Positions 46,392 through 55,397 of a stretch of 64,000 nucleotides of DNA are shown here, piece by piece. The translations under genes were made by a program, and so were the position numbers. A model generated the notes under the pieces. The model made no database searches. It saw only the letters and a program-made list of their open reading frames with translations, and was not told the DNA's origin. Positions within the stretch are counted from its first letter, which is position 1; each line of letters begins with the position of its first letter. Origin of the DNA: JADJLQ01 sp038251405 (GTDB lineage: Bacteria; Bacteroidota; Bacteroidia; Chitinophagales; Saprospiraceae); the NCBI GenBank assembly GCA_038251405.1, contig JBBSBH010000007.1, positions 109,212 to 173,211 on the forward strand, read 5' to 3'.

Positions 46392-49196
46392 TTAATGTGC
46401 AGGTATGGCAGTTGTTGAATAATTATCTATCGTAAGTTTCATTTTTTGCAACAGTGATTCTTTGTAAGCCGGATCAGATTTTAATTGCTGGAAAAAACTA
46501 CTTCCTCCAGGATCAATACCCCTGGTTTTCAGAAAATTTTCAGCATTCTCAAGTATTTCAGATAATTTTTCTTTAGATAAATTTGAAATACTTGAATTTG
46601 CGGTCTTATTAATCTGAGAGGGATCATAACTTAGTTCACTTGTAATGGTTTTAGACAGTTTCATTGAGCTAATTTGGTCGTGTTGAATTTCTGTCCCCAC
46701 ATTATATCCTCGCACAAGAGTCGATAGAATTTCATTCCTCTTATTGATTTTAGTCTCTAATGCGCCAATTTTATTTCTTTGATTTACTACCACTTTGTTG
46801 ATATCACTTGCATTCAAGCCTATCCCTACATTTATCAATTTTAGATCAACAGATGTAGAGGAAGACCAAGCCACTCCTACCAAGCTCAAGAAATCTTCCG
46901 TTTTCATATCATGGGGTGCCACCGCTATACCAATACCGTCACTATTTCCAGAAGGTAAAATATAATCTCCCGCCACAACTTTACCTGATACGAATACAGG
47001 CACCTGACCAAGGAATGCAACTTTTTCAAAGGCTAATTCTTTATTTTTTTGTGGCATATTGCCCAGCACTATTGGCTGAGTGGAAATCACCATTAATTTA
47101 TTGGCATCTTGAAGGTTTTTACTGATTCTGCCATTTTTAAGTCCAACAATTTGACCTGCTAAAAATGATTCCTTTGGATTTGCCGTAGGTAGCCATTCTG
47201 CATAATCGCCACTCCCAGATTCATAGGTGACACCTACAGTATTAGCCTTATAGGTTATGTAAAAATTTTTAGCATTTACTGCATCATCAACAGCAGCGCC
47301 AGCACTTACCAATTGAAGTTCAGCAGCAGCGAAATCCAACACGGATCTTATGACTAATGATATTACGGGAATGCAAGCCATTATTCCTAAACCTGTACAT
47401 GTAGTCACTGAGGCTGCTGCGGCAATAATACCAGCAGCAGTTACAGCAGCTGTCACTATAGCTATGGCAAAACTAGCTTGTGCTCCAAATACTGCGGTTT
47501 CAAGTTTGTCTAACTCGTAGATATACCTGGGATTTAACAGGTATTCATTAACATTTTCACCGGAAATCCTTCCTATTCTCGCCCCGCCTTGTTTCCTAAA
47601 CTCTACAAAATTATTATCGTGGCCCGGATTGGGAGCATCATTTGCAACTTTTATATTTATCCCGTTATTATTGCCATTATTTTTGAAATAGGCTACATAA
47701 ATACCATTATTAGCTACATTCAAAGAGTCATTTAAAGCAGCATTACCAGTCACTTGAAGTGTCTTTGCAAAAGAAGCATTACCACCTCCATTCAAGCTTT
47801 TTAGAACCCCCATTCCGCCCAGTACTTTTAAAGCTCCTGTAAGAGTATCCATGGATTCAGTAAGGTCTTTTACAAAAGTCATATCTCCTGGCTTACCCAG
47901 CATGGCAGCACCACCGACATTTAAATTGAGACCTATTCCAACACCTCCTGAAACTCTTAATGCACCTGTAGTGGGACTTGTAGATTGAGTGCCATCCGAT
48001 ATGGTAACAGCTCCCCCAAAGCCCACAGGACCCCCAAATTTTGCTATTCCTCCTATGTATAAATTCTCTTTTATGTACAGGCCCCCGTGCACTTGAAGTG
48101 ATCCACTGGCTGCAATCCCGGAAGTATCAGTAGAATATGTAGAGAGTATTTTGAGCCTATCATTAAAAGTGACTGTTGAATCTACCAATAGTGTCCCGGT
48201 CAAAACAACAGGGCCACTATTAATAACATATAATGAATCATTCAGATTTGAAATAGAATCTACTTGCAACGTACCAGTAAAAACGGTAGGGCTCATATTA
48301 TTCACGCAAAGAGCACTATTGAGATCAGTAGGTCCATCCACGCGCAACGCCCCATTTAATTTAGTATCCAGATTTACAGTGAGAATTCCAGATAAAAGTG
48401 TCAAACTATTTTGAGCTACAGTAAATGGTCCATTATTGATAGTCGAACCACCCTGTATATTAAAGAGCACATCTTTTTTAGCGATTAAAGTATCTCCAAT
48501 CGTAGCACTTTGAATAACATTTAAATTTTGACCAATTCTAAGATTCTGTTGTATATTAAAATTCAATTTAGTAACAATATCACCAGATTTTAATATTCTT
48601 AATCTTTCTACATTATCAGTGATCATTATCAAATCTACTTTGTCCGTAGTACCCAATGAATTGATATGGTATAAATTACCACTCGCATCCGTCATAGCAT
48701 TTCCAAAAACTGACCATTCAGAAGAAACTACTCCAGGAGGTAGTACCGAAGATGTCTTTGTAGTATTTTCTTGAATTAATTTTTCTGCACTCAGTGAATG
48801 CATCGCGTAAGGTACTGCTAAGAGACGATTATTACTTATGCTGTGTAATCGATTGTTAAACTTATCAGTGAGAGCTACTTCCAACCATATATTTTGAGTG
48901 TTCCAAGGAATAAGCCCGTAATTACCAATTACTTTTATTCCATCGCCAATGACCAAATTGAATAAGCCTAAAGCATTTGTTTTTAAATCATGTATTTCAC
49001 TATAGTATTCTATGCGTTGGTTGCTTTCATTTGAGAACAAATAAATTCTAAGGCTAATTTGGGCATTGGAAATAATGGATCCTTGTTTATCTCTTGCAAT
49101 GGCTTGATAATTCATGCCTTTTGGAGTCACTTGTGAAAATACACAAGTAAATATTATCAATTGAAAAATCAGTATACCAAATAGCTTCTTTATCAT
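46392..49196 (-). CDS. Secreted fibre-like protein with beta-repeats and a G2-like domain (copy 3)
   Basis: 934 residues from ATG 49196 (signal MIKKLFGILIFQLIIF, cleavage near VFSQ); a start at 49235 adds 13 residues. Order: a Bacteroidota surface domain beginning VTPKGMNYQAIARDKQG; short beta-repeats such as GALRVDGPTDLN and TGTLQVDSISNLND with about 23-residue period; GALRVSGGVGIGLNLNVGG-type repeats; an Ala-rich hydrophobic stretch (about residues 570-625); then SGSGDYAEWLP, QIVGLKNG and ISTQPIVLGN, reminiscent of peptidase-G2 autocleavage domains of phage appendages; and a coiled coil. No T9SS sorting domain. Probable trimeric fibre (inference). Confidence 0.75.
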   Translation of the reverse strand: MIKKLFGILIFQLIIFTCVFSQVTPKGMNYQAIARDKQGSIISNAQISLRIYLFSNESNQRIEYYSEIHDLKTNALGLFNLVIGDGIKVIGNYGLIPWNTQNIWLEVALTDKFNNRLHSISNNRLLAVPYAMHSLSAEKLIQENTTKTSSVLPPGVVSSEWSVFGNAMTDASGNLYHINSLGTTDKVDLIMITDNVERLRILKSGDIVTKLNFNIQQNLRIGQNLNVIQSATIGDTLIAKKDVLFNIQGGSTINNGPFTVAQNSLTLLSGILTVNLDTKLNGALRVDGPTDLNSALCVNNMSPTVFTGTLQVDSISNLNDSLYVINSGPVVLTGTLLVDSTVTFNDRLKILSTYSTDTSGIAASGSLQVHGGLYIKENLYIGGIAKFGGPVGFGGAVTISDGTQSTSPTTGALRVSGGVGIGLNLNVGGAAMLGKPGDMTFVKDLTESMDTLTGALKVLGGMGVLKSLNGGGNASFAKTLQVTGNAALNDSLNVANNGIYVAYFKNNGNNNGINIKVANDAPNPGHDNNFVEFRKQGGARIGRISGENVNEYLLNPRYIYELDKLETAVFGAQASFAIAIVTAAVTAAGIIAAAASVTTCTGLGIMACIPVISLVIRSVLDFAAAELQLVSAGAAVDDAVNAKNFYITYKANTVGVTYESGSGDYAEWLPTANPKESFLAGQIVGLKNGRISKNLQDANKLMVISTQPIVLGNMPQKNKELAFEKVAFLGQVPVFVSGKVVAGDYILPSGNSDGIGIAVAPHDMKTEDFLSLVGVAWSSSTSVDLKLINVGIGLNASDINKVVVNQRNKIGALETKINKRNEILSTLVRGYNVGTEIQHDQISSMKLSKTITSELSYDPSQINKTANSSISNLSKEKLSEILENAENFLKTRGIDPGGSSFFQQLKSDPAYKESLLQKMKLTIDNYSTTAIPAH

Positions 49197-52100
49197 ATTG
49201 ATATTTTGTTTTGTAAGATTGGATTTCTTTTTCATTAGATCAGTTTCAGTTTTTTACCGGCATCCATTTATTCAATTGAAATTCTATTTCTTTTTTATAT
49301 GCTCCCTGTATTTCTTTTATAAAGCTTTCTTTTGCATCCTCATTTGACTTCATTTCATCCCAAAAAGCTTTTGACTCAGGGTTATTGCTTTTTACCTGAG
49401 TCTCTATTTCATCCATTAGTTCAGATACTTGTACCGTGGAGATACCCAAGAGACTAAATTGGTTAGAATTAATTTTCGAATAATCAATAGTGCTTATACT
49501 CTGGTTTTGCACTTCTTCCAGGTGCTTATTTTCTGAAAAATTCGATTTAAACGATGTATTTATTTTACTGTATGCAGGCAAGAGTTTTGTCAAAGCCATA
49601 TTCGATTGGTTGAATTTTGATTTTATACCATTCAATAAGATATCATTTTGTGAGACCAGGCCATTGATTTCGCCATCATTCAAACCTGTCGCCACCATTA
49701 TATTTTTTACACCTTCGTCAGAAGAAGAAGTCCATGCGATGCCTACAATATGAGTAAAGTCTTCCGGAGCCATTTCAGATGCAGCTTTGGCTACTCCAAT
49801 ACCATCATTCTTTCCATTAGGTAATATATACTCACCTTCATTTACTTTACCAATAACCTTTACTGGTACCTGGCCAATAAATGCGACCTTTTCATAGTCT
49901 TTTTGATTTTCAAGTTTCATATTCCCCAGTACTATAGGCTGAGTAGAGATTACTAATAACTTATTTGCATTAGAAATATCCTTGGTGATGGTACCATTCA
50001 TAAGTCCCACTATTTGACCAGCGCTGAAAGTTTCATTAATGTCACTCTTGGGTAACCATTCTGCATAGTCACCTGCCCCTGAGGCATAACTAATACCAAT
50101 GTGGGTATCTTTATATGCTATATATTCAGATTTTCGATCCTTAGTAGCATTAAGACTAACCACACCAGTAGCTACAAGAATTCCATATGCTGCTACATCT
50201 AAACCCGCTTTTATTATCAATGAAATAATGGGAACTGTTTGGCAAAAACCCAAACCAGCGCAAGTAGTAGTAGATGCTGCAGCGGCCACTAAACCGGCAA
50301 CGGAACCGGCTAATTGAATACTTGATACGGCAAGTTTTAATTCTGCTTGAGTGACTGCAGAACTCAACAAATCAATCCTGGCCAGATATTCAGGATTGCT
50401 CTTGTATTCTGAAGCATTATCACCTTCTATCCGTCCTACTATTGTGTTACCTGTGTTACGAAATGATATAAAATTATTAGGGTGACCAGGCTGTGGATTT
50501 GTAATTTCGATATAGATTCCGTTTTGATTAGAGGTGTTTTTAAAATGAGCTACATAATTACTTGAGCTCATCACAGAAAGATCATTATTGAAATATGAAA
50601 TTCCTTCTACATTTAGGTTCTTTCCAAATGTAGAGTTTATTCCTATATTCAAGTTTTTTCTGATGCCTATACCGCCCAGTACTTTTAATGCTCCGTTGGT
50701 AGAATCAGTGGATTCTGAATTATCCTTAATCGTAGTCATACCACCTATCATAGCCATACCGCCAACATTTAGATTCAGCCCAATTCCCACTCCACCTGAT
50801 ACTCTTAAGGCTCCTGTCATTGGATTAATGGATTGAGTCCCATCAGTTATTGAAACAGCTCCGCCAAAAACTGCGGGGCCACCAAATTTTGCAATGCCTC
50901 CTACGTATAAATTTTTTTGAACATAAGTACCTCCTCCCACTTGTAAACTCCCGCTGGGGGCTATTCCCGATGTGTCAGTAGAATAGGTAGACACTATTTT
51001 TACAGTATCAAGAAATGTCGCACACGAATCTACTCTCAGCGTACCGCTCAAAATGGTTGGGCTCATATTATTTACAAACAGAGCATCATTTATATTAACT
51101 GCTGAGTCTACTTGTAAAGTACCACTCAATTTAGTAGGGCTCATATTGTTCACAAATAGCCTTCCATTCAAATCTGTTGGTCCATCTACAGTCAATGTTG
51201 AATCAAGATCAACTGATCTATCTACAGTTAGTCTTCCGGTAAGATGTGTAGGGCTTGCATTCGCTACTGTAAAAGGTCCATAATTAATGGTGGATCCACC
51301 TATTGTATTCAATAAGACATTCTTTTTGGCAAGTAGTGAATCACCAATATTAGTACTTTTGATAACGAACAAATTTTGATCTACAGTTAAGTTTTTACCA
51401 ATTTCAAAATTGAGCTTAGTGATGATATCACCACCCGATAAAATGCGCATCCGTTCAATATTATCGGTAATCAAAATGAGATCTACTTTATCTGTAGTAC
51501 CCAGCGAATTTACTCTATATGGGTTACCAGCTGCATCTGTTTTAGCATTTCCAAATACAGACCAGGAATTGGAAATAACTCCTGGTTCTGGAGGAGAAAA
51601 GCTAGCTTGTGTTTGATTTGTATTGGTCAAGTGATCTGTAGTTCTTGCATAAATAGCATAAGGAACTGCCATCAGTTTACTATTACTAACAGTATTAAAT
51701 ATAGACCGATCTTTATCTTTCAAGGCTACCTCCAGCCAAATATTTTCAGTATTCCAGGGAACAAGACCATAATTTCCTTGATTTTCATTTCCTTCTCCTA
51801 TCACCAAATTGAAGAGGCCTAAATTATTTGTGGTGATTTCATGAATTTCACTATAATAGTTTGTTCTCAGGTTACTTTCATTTGAGAATAAATAGATTTT
51901 GAGGCTGATTTTTTCATTTGGGATGATATTACCTTTAAGATCTTTTGCGACAGCCTGATAATTCATGCCTTTTGGTATTACTTGTGAATATGCATTCTGA
52001 AGTAGTAATACTTGTAAGCAAAACATGAAATATATTTTTTTCATTTTTATTTCTTTATAGGAGGTCTTGATTAATTGGGTTTTAAACTTTGCAGTTTTTT

Positions 52101-54110
52101 ATTTACTTCTACATTAAATATGGTTTTAACCTGCTCAATAAACTGTGCTTTATATTCCGGATCAGATTTTAATCGTTTCCACAATAGGCTTTCATCCAGA
52201 TTTGCACCATGTTCTAATATTATATTTTCAGTTTTACTTAGCATATCATCTATTTCTTTGCTTGAAATAGATATCAAATTGGACATTGAATTACCAGGAT
52301 ATACATTATTCGGCTCACTGTTCTTTTTTTCATTTAAAGCATTCATTGCTCCATTAAGCTCTTCCATGGTAGTGACGCCTTCTGCCACCATTTTTTTGGT
52401 AAATCCCGGAACTACCTGAGCTAAAGCTGAATTAGACTGATTAAAGTCTGATTCTAAATCAGCAATTATTTTTTCATGGTCAGCAATTATTTTGCTAATT
52501 TCATTAGAGTACAGCCCAACAGCTACATTAATCAAATTATGTAAACTCTTGCCGGATGACGACCAGGCTACTCCCACAATTTGGGAATAATCTTGAACGG
52601 TCATTTTATCTGGAGCGATGGATCTACCCATACCATCGTGATTTCCCGAAGGCACTATATAATCTCCACTCATTACTGGGCCTAGTACATGCACAGGCAC
52701 CTGACCCATAAAAGCAACTTTTTCATATGCAGTTTTATCTCCATCGGCTGGTGTGTTTCCTAAAACCGCGGGATTAGTTGATATTACCATTAGTTTATCA
52801 GTAGCTTTAATAGTTTTAGTGATTTTACCATTCCTTAATGCGACTATATAGCCTGGTAAAAAAGTTTCATTCTTATTTAATTTAGGTAGCCACTCGGCAT
52901 AATCACCAGCACCTGATTCATAGGTAACACCTCGCTGGGCATTCTGTAAATTGATGAATTCAGTTTTGTTGTCATTAGCCTTGTTCAATCCTAAGGCTGC
53001 AGCAACCACACCAGCAGCCCTTGCAAGAGGAATTACAGCCGATTGAATTATAAGTGAAATAATGGGGAGTGTGACGCAGACTCCAAATCCAACACAAACA
53101 GTTGTAGAAGCTGCAGCGGCAATCGCTCCTGCAATGGCTGAGGCAAGTAACGTAGCTGATGATGCTACTCCTAATTGGGCTAGTAAAATACGAGAGTTTA
53201 AATTTTCCAACTCTAATATATATGCTGGATTCATAGTTAACTCAGCTGCTGTCTGACCTTCAATACGGCCTACTACGCTATTCGATCCTCTAAAAGTTAT
53301 GAAATTATTGGCTGTTCCCGGGTCGGAATTAGCTACTTCAATACTGATACCATTTCTATCAGTTTTGTTTTCAAAAGAGGCAATATAGTTATTTGCATTA
53401 GTGACATTCATTACATTATTAAGGTATGATGCTCCATTAATAATAAAATTGCCACCAATATTTACATGCCCACCAACATTAATGTTCTTTCTTAGACCTA
53501 CTCCACCCAATACTTTCAATGCTCCGTTAATAGGGAGGGTAGATTGAGTAATATCTTTTATAGTCAACATTCCACCTATCATAGTTGCAGCACCTACATT
53601 CAGATTTAAGCCAATACCTACCCCCCCCGTTACTTTTAAGGCACCTGTAAAGGGATCCGTTGATTGGGTTTGATCAGTGATAGTTACGGCGCCACCAAAG
53701 ACAGCGGGTCCACCAAATTTTGCTACTCCCCCTATATAAAGATTTTCCTTAATATAGGCTCCACCTCCTACTTGCAGTGCTCCACTAGGTGGTGCCCCTG
53801 CTGAGGTATCAGTTTGATATTCTGCTAATATTTTTACTTTATCATTAAATGTAGCCATGGAGTCGACTGAAAGGGTGCCAGTAAGTACTGATGGACTTTG
53901 ATTGAGCACATTCAATGAGCTATGTAATGTCACAGTGGAATCAACTGTTAGCGTTCCAGTTAACTTTACTGGACTCATATTATTTACATTTAATCGATTA
54001 TTGAGATTTGTAGTACCATCAACATTCAATGTTGTATTAAAATAGGTATCCCCATCTACAGTAAGAATGCCTGTAAAAAGAGTAGGGCTGTAGTTAGCAA
54101 CTGTAAATTG
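47790..54110. repeat. Repetitive coding DNA in the three fibre-like genes
   Basis: Within each gene, stretches of about 60-75 bp recur (for example around 48150-48400, 51000-51300 and 53830-54100), encoding T-G-T-L-x-V-D-S-type beta-repeats, and the same blocks recur between the three genes at about 2.8-kb intervals. This creates ample homology for slippage or gene conversion. Confidence 0.75.
49246..52044 (-). CDS. Secreted fibre-like protein with beta-repeats and a G2-like domain (copy 2)
   Basis: 932 residues, signal MKKIYFMFCLQVLLLQNAYS, then VIPKGMNYQAVAKDLKG. Same domain order as its two neighbours. Beta-repeats include LTGRLTVDRSVDLDS, LSGTLQVDSAVNINDA and LSGTLRVDSCATFLDT, and KFGGPAVFGGAVSITDG begins the second repeat type. 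The Ala-rich segment contains LVAAAASTTTCAGLG. The C-terminal part has SGAGDYAEWLP, then GNMKLENQK, EKVAFIGQVPV and KNDGIG, followed by a tail with predicted helices ending in NKWMPVKN. It arose with its neighbours by tandem duplication (inference from colinearity). 10-26 nt gaps place it in the same operon. Confidence 0.75.
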   Translation of the reverse strand: MKKIYFMFCLQVLLLQNAYSQVIPKGMNYQAVAKDLKGNIIPNEKISLKIYLFSNESNLRTNYYSEIHEITTNNLGLFNLVIGEGNENQGNYGLVPWNTENIWLEVALKDKDRSIFNTVSNSKLMAVPYAIYARTTDHLTNTNQTQASFSPPEPGVISNSWSVFGNAKTDAAGNPYRVNSLGTTDKVDLILITDNIERMRILSGGDIITKLNFEIGKNLTVDQNLFVIKSTNIGDSLLAKKNVLLNTIGGSTINYGPFTVANASPTHLTGRLTVDRSVDLDSTLTVDGPTDLNGRLFVNNMSPTKLSGTLQVDSAVNINDALFVNNMSPTILSGTLRVDSCATFLDTVKIVSTYSTDTSGIAPSGSLQVGGGTYVQKNLYVGGIAKFGGPAVFGGAVSITDGTQSINPMTGALRVSGGVGIGLNLNVGGMAMIGGMTTIKDNSESTDSTNGALKVLGGIGIRKNLNIGINSTFGKNLNVEGISYFNNDLSVMSSSNYVAHFKNTSNQNGIYIEITNPQPGHPNNFISFRNTGNTIVGRIEGDNASEYKSNPEYLARIDLLSSAVTQAELKLAVSSIQLAGSVAGLVAAAASTTTCAGLGFCQTVPIISLIIKAGLDVAAYGILVATGVVSLNATKDRKSEYIAYKDTHIGISYASGAGDYAEWLPKSDINETFSAGQIVGLMNGTITKDISNANKLLVISTQPIVLGNMKLENQKDYEKVAFIGQVPVKVIGKVNEGEYILPNGKNDGIGVAKAASEMAPEDFTHIVGIAWTSSSDEGVKNIMVATGLNDGEINGLVSQNDILLNGIKSKFNQSNMALTKLLPAYSKINTSFKSNFSENKHLEEVQNQSISTIDYSKINSNQFSLLGISTVQVSELMDEIETQVKSNNPESKAFWDEMKSNEDAKESFIKEIQGAYKKEIEFQLNKWMPVKN

Positions 54111-54872
54111 TCCATAATTAATGGTATTTCCTCCTATTGTATTTAAGACTACGTTTTTCTTAACCAGGAGTGAATCACAAAATGTAGCATTCTTCAATAC
54201 AAAAAGGCTTTTGCCTACCATCAAATTTTGACCTACCTCAAAGTTTTGCTTAACCAGGATATCACCACCCGCAAAGATTCTAAGTCTTTCCACATTGTCA
54301 GTGATCATGATGAGATCAACAAAGTCTGCGGTACCGAGAGAGTTGATGCGGTAGATATTACCACTGGCATCGGTCTTTGCATTGCCCAAAACCGACCAGA
54401 AAGTAGAGATTACACCAGGCTCAGGAGGTGCAAAATTAGCAGTTTGATTTGAGGAAATTTCCCCAGCTGAAAAGGCATGCATTGCATAGGGCACAGCCAT
54501 TAGTTTGCTGCTACTCACTGAAGTAAAATTGGAATGAGACCTATCTTTAATAGCTACTTCCATCCAGATATTTTCTTTATTCCAAGGTATCAAGCCGTAC
54601 TCACCATGCTCACGCAATCCTTCGCCAATGATCAAATTGAAATAGCCGCCTTCATTGGTAGAAGTATGGTGTACTTCAGTATAATGATTGACACGATTGT
54701 TATTTTCCGCGCTAAACAAATAAACACGAACATCGATACTTTCAGCAGATAAAACTTCGCCTTTTTGATCTCTTGCCACAGCCTGATAATTCATCCCTTT
54801 GGGAATCACCTGTGCATAGATAGATGCAAGCAATAAAGTTTGAAATAATAATATAGAAACTATTTTTTTCAT
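52071..54872 (-). CDS. Secreted fibre-like protein with beta-repeats and a G2-like domain (copy 1)
   Basis: 933 residues, signal MKKIVSILLFQTLLLASIYA, then VIPKGMNYQAVARDQKG. Beta-repeat units include LTGTLTVDSTVTLHS and LTGTLSVDSMATFNDK. The second repeat type (FGGAVTITDQTQST, GALKVTGGVGIGLNLNVG) follows. Ala-rich hydrophobic part AIAGAIAAAASTTVCVGFG; then SGAGDYAEWLP, ISTNPAVLGN and EKVAFMGQVPVHV. Its ATG overlaps the stop of the small T9SS protein (ATGA), so translation is coupled. Like the other copies it has no T9SS C-terminal domain and no lipobox, so anchoring may depend on the T9SS partners in the operon (inference). Confidence 0.75.
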   Translation of the reverse strand: MKKIVSILLFQTLLLASIYAQVIPKGMNYQAVARDQKGEVLSAESIDVRVYLFSAENNNRVNHYTEVHHTSTNEGGYFNLIIGEGLREHGEYGLIPWNKENIWMEVAIKDRSHSNFTSVSSSKLMAVPYAMHAFSAGEISSNQTANFAPPEPGVISTFWSVLGNAKTDASGNIYRINSLGTADFVDLIMITDNVERLRIFAGGDILVKQNFEVGQNLMVGKSLFVLKNATFCDSLLVKKNVVLNTIGGNTINYGQFTVANYSPTLFTGILTVDGDTYFNTTLNVDGTTNLNNRLNVNNMSPVKLTGTLTVDSTVTLHSSLNVLNQSPSVLTGTLSVDSMATFNDKVKILAEYQTDTSAGAPPSGALQVGGGAYIKENLYIGGVAKFGGPAVFGGAVTITDQTQSTDPFTGALKVTGGVGIGLNLNVGAATMIGGMLTIKDITQSTLPINGALKVLGGVGLRKNINVGGHVNIGGNFIINGASYLNNVMNVTNANNYIASFENKTDRNGISIEVANSDPGTANNFITFRGSNSVVGRIEGQTAAELTMNPAYILELENLNSRILLAQLGVASSATLLASAIAGAIAAAASTTVCVGFGVCVTLPIISLIIQSAVIPLARAAGVVAAALGLNKANDNKTEFINLQNAQRGVTYESGAGDYAEWLPKLNKNETFLPGYIVALRNGKITKTIKATDKLMVISTNPAVLGNTPADGDKTAYEKVAFMGQVPVHVLGPVMSGDYIVPSGNHDGMGRSIAPDKMTVQDYSQIVGVAWSSSGKSLHNLINVAVGLYSNEISKIIADHEKIIADLESDFNQSNSALAQVVPGFTKKMVAEGVTTMEELNGAMNALNEKKNSEPNNVYPGNSMSNLISISSKEIDDMLSKTENIILEHGANLDESLLWKRLKSDPEYKAQFIEQVKTIFNVEVNKKLQSLKPN

Positions 54873-55387
54873 TGTTTGATCACTTTAAATGAATGAATGC
54901 GATACCCAAGATCATTAGTAATAGATAATAAATAAAGGCCTTCAGCGAATGGAAGGAGCTGCAGCTGAAGATCTTGAGACCCCCCACTTACTTTTTCGTT
55001 CATTAATATTCTACCCGCAATATCTATCAGGTGTATATTCAGATTAGCAGTTTCATTGGTTTTGATAGCTACATTTAATAATCCGCTGGTAGGATTGGGA
55101 GAAATAAGTACCTGATATTTATCAGCCAAAGAGTTTTGAGCAGGAATATTTTTTACAGCAAGAAAAGGCTGATGATAACCTTCTATGTACATTTTATTAT
55201 TTATTGTATTCGAAGCGACAAAAGTTTCACCGAGCGTCCATTCGAGGGAAATGGAATGATTGGTATGAATACCGCCAGCGGCCCCAATGACCGAAGGATC
55301 TTTGGATTGGATCGCCTGCCCATTCAGAAGAGTGGTGACACCCGTCAAAAAGAAGGAGAAAATGAATATGCTATATTTTATTTTCAC
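54869..55387 (-). CDS. Small T9SS-sorted surface protein
   Basis: 172 residues. Signal peptide MKIKYSIFIFSFFLTG with cleavage near NGQ. A short beta-rich domain with VIGAAGGIHTNHSISLEWTL, GETFVAS and EGYHQPF is a common unit in Saprospiraceae-type T9SS cargo. The C-terminal type A sorting domain starts at LISPNPTSGLLNVAI and includes IDIAGRILMNEKV and LYLLSITN. Ten nt downstream of the glycine-rich giant and overlapping the next gene by 4 nt. Probably a surface anchor or accessory for the fibre proteins (inference). Confidence 0.88.
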   Translation of the reverse strand: MKIKYSIFIFSFFLTGVTTLLNGQAIQSKDPSVIGAAGGIHTNHSISLEWTLGETFVASNTINNKMYIEGYHQPFLAVKNIPAQNSLADKYQVLISPNPTSGLLNVAIKTNETANLNIHLIDIAGRILMNEKVSGGSQDLQLQLLPFAEGLYLLSITNDLGYRIHSFKVIKQ

Positions 55388-55397
55388 GAGGAAGTAT

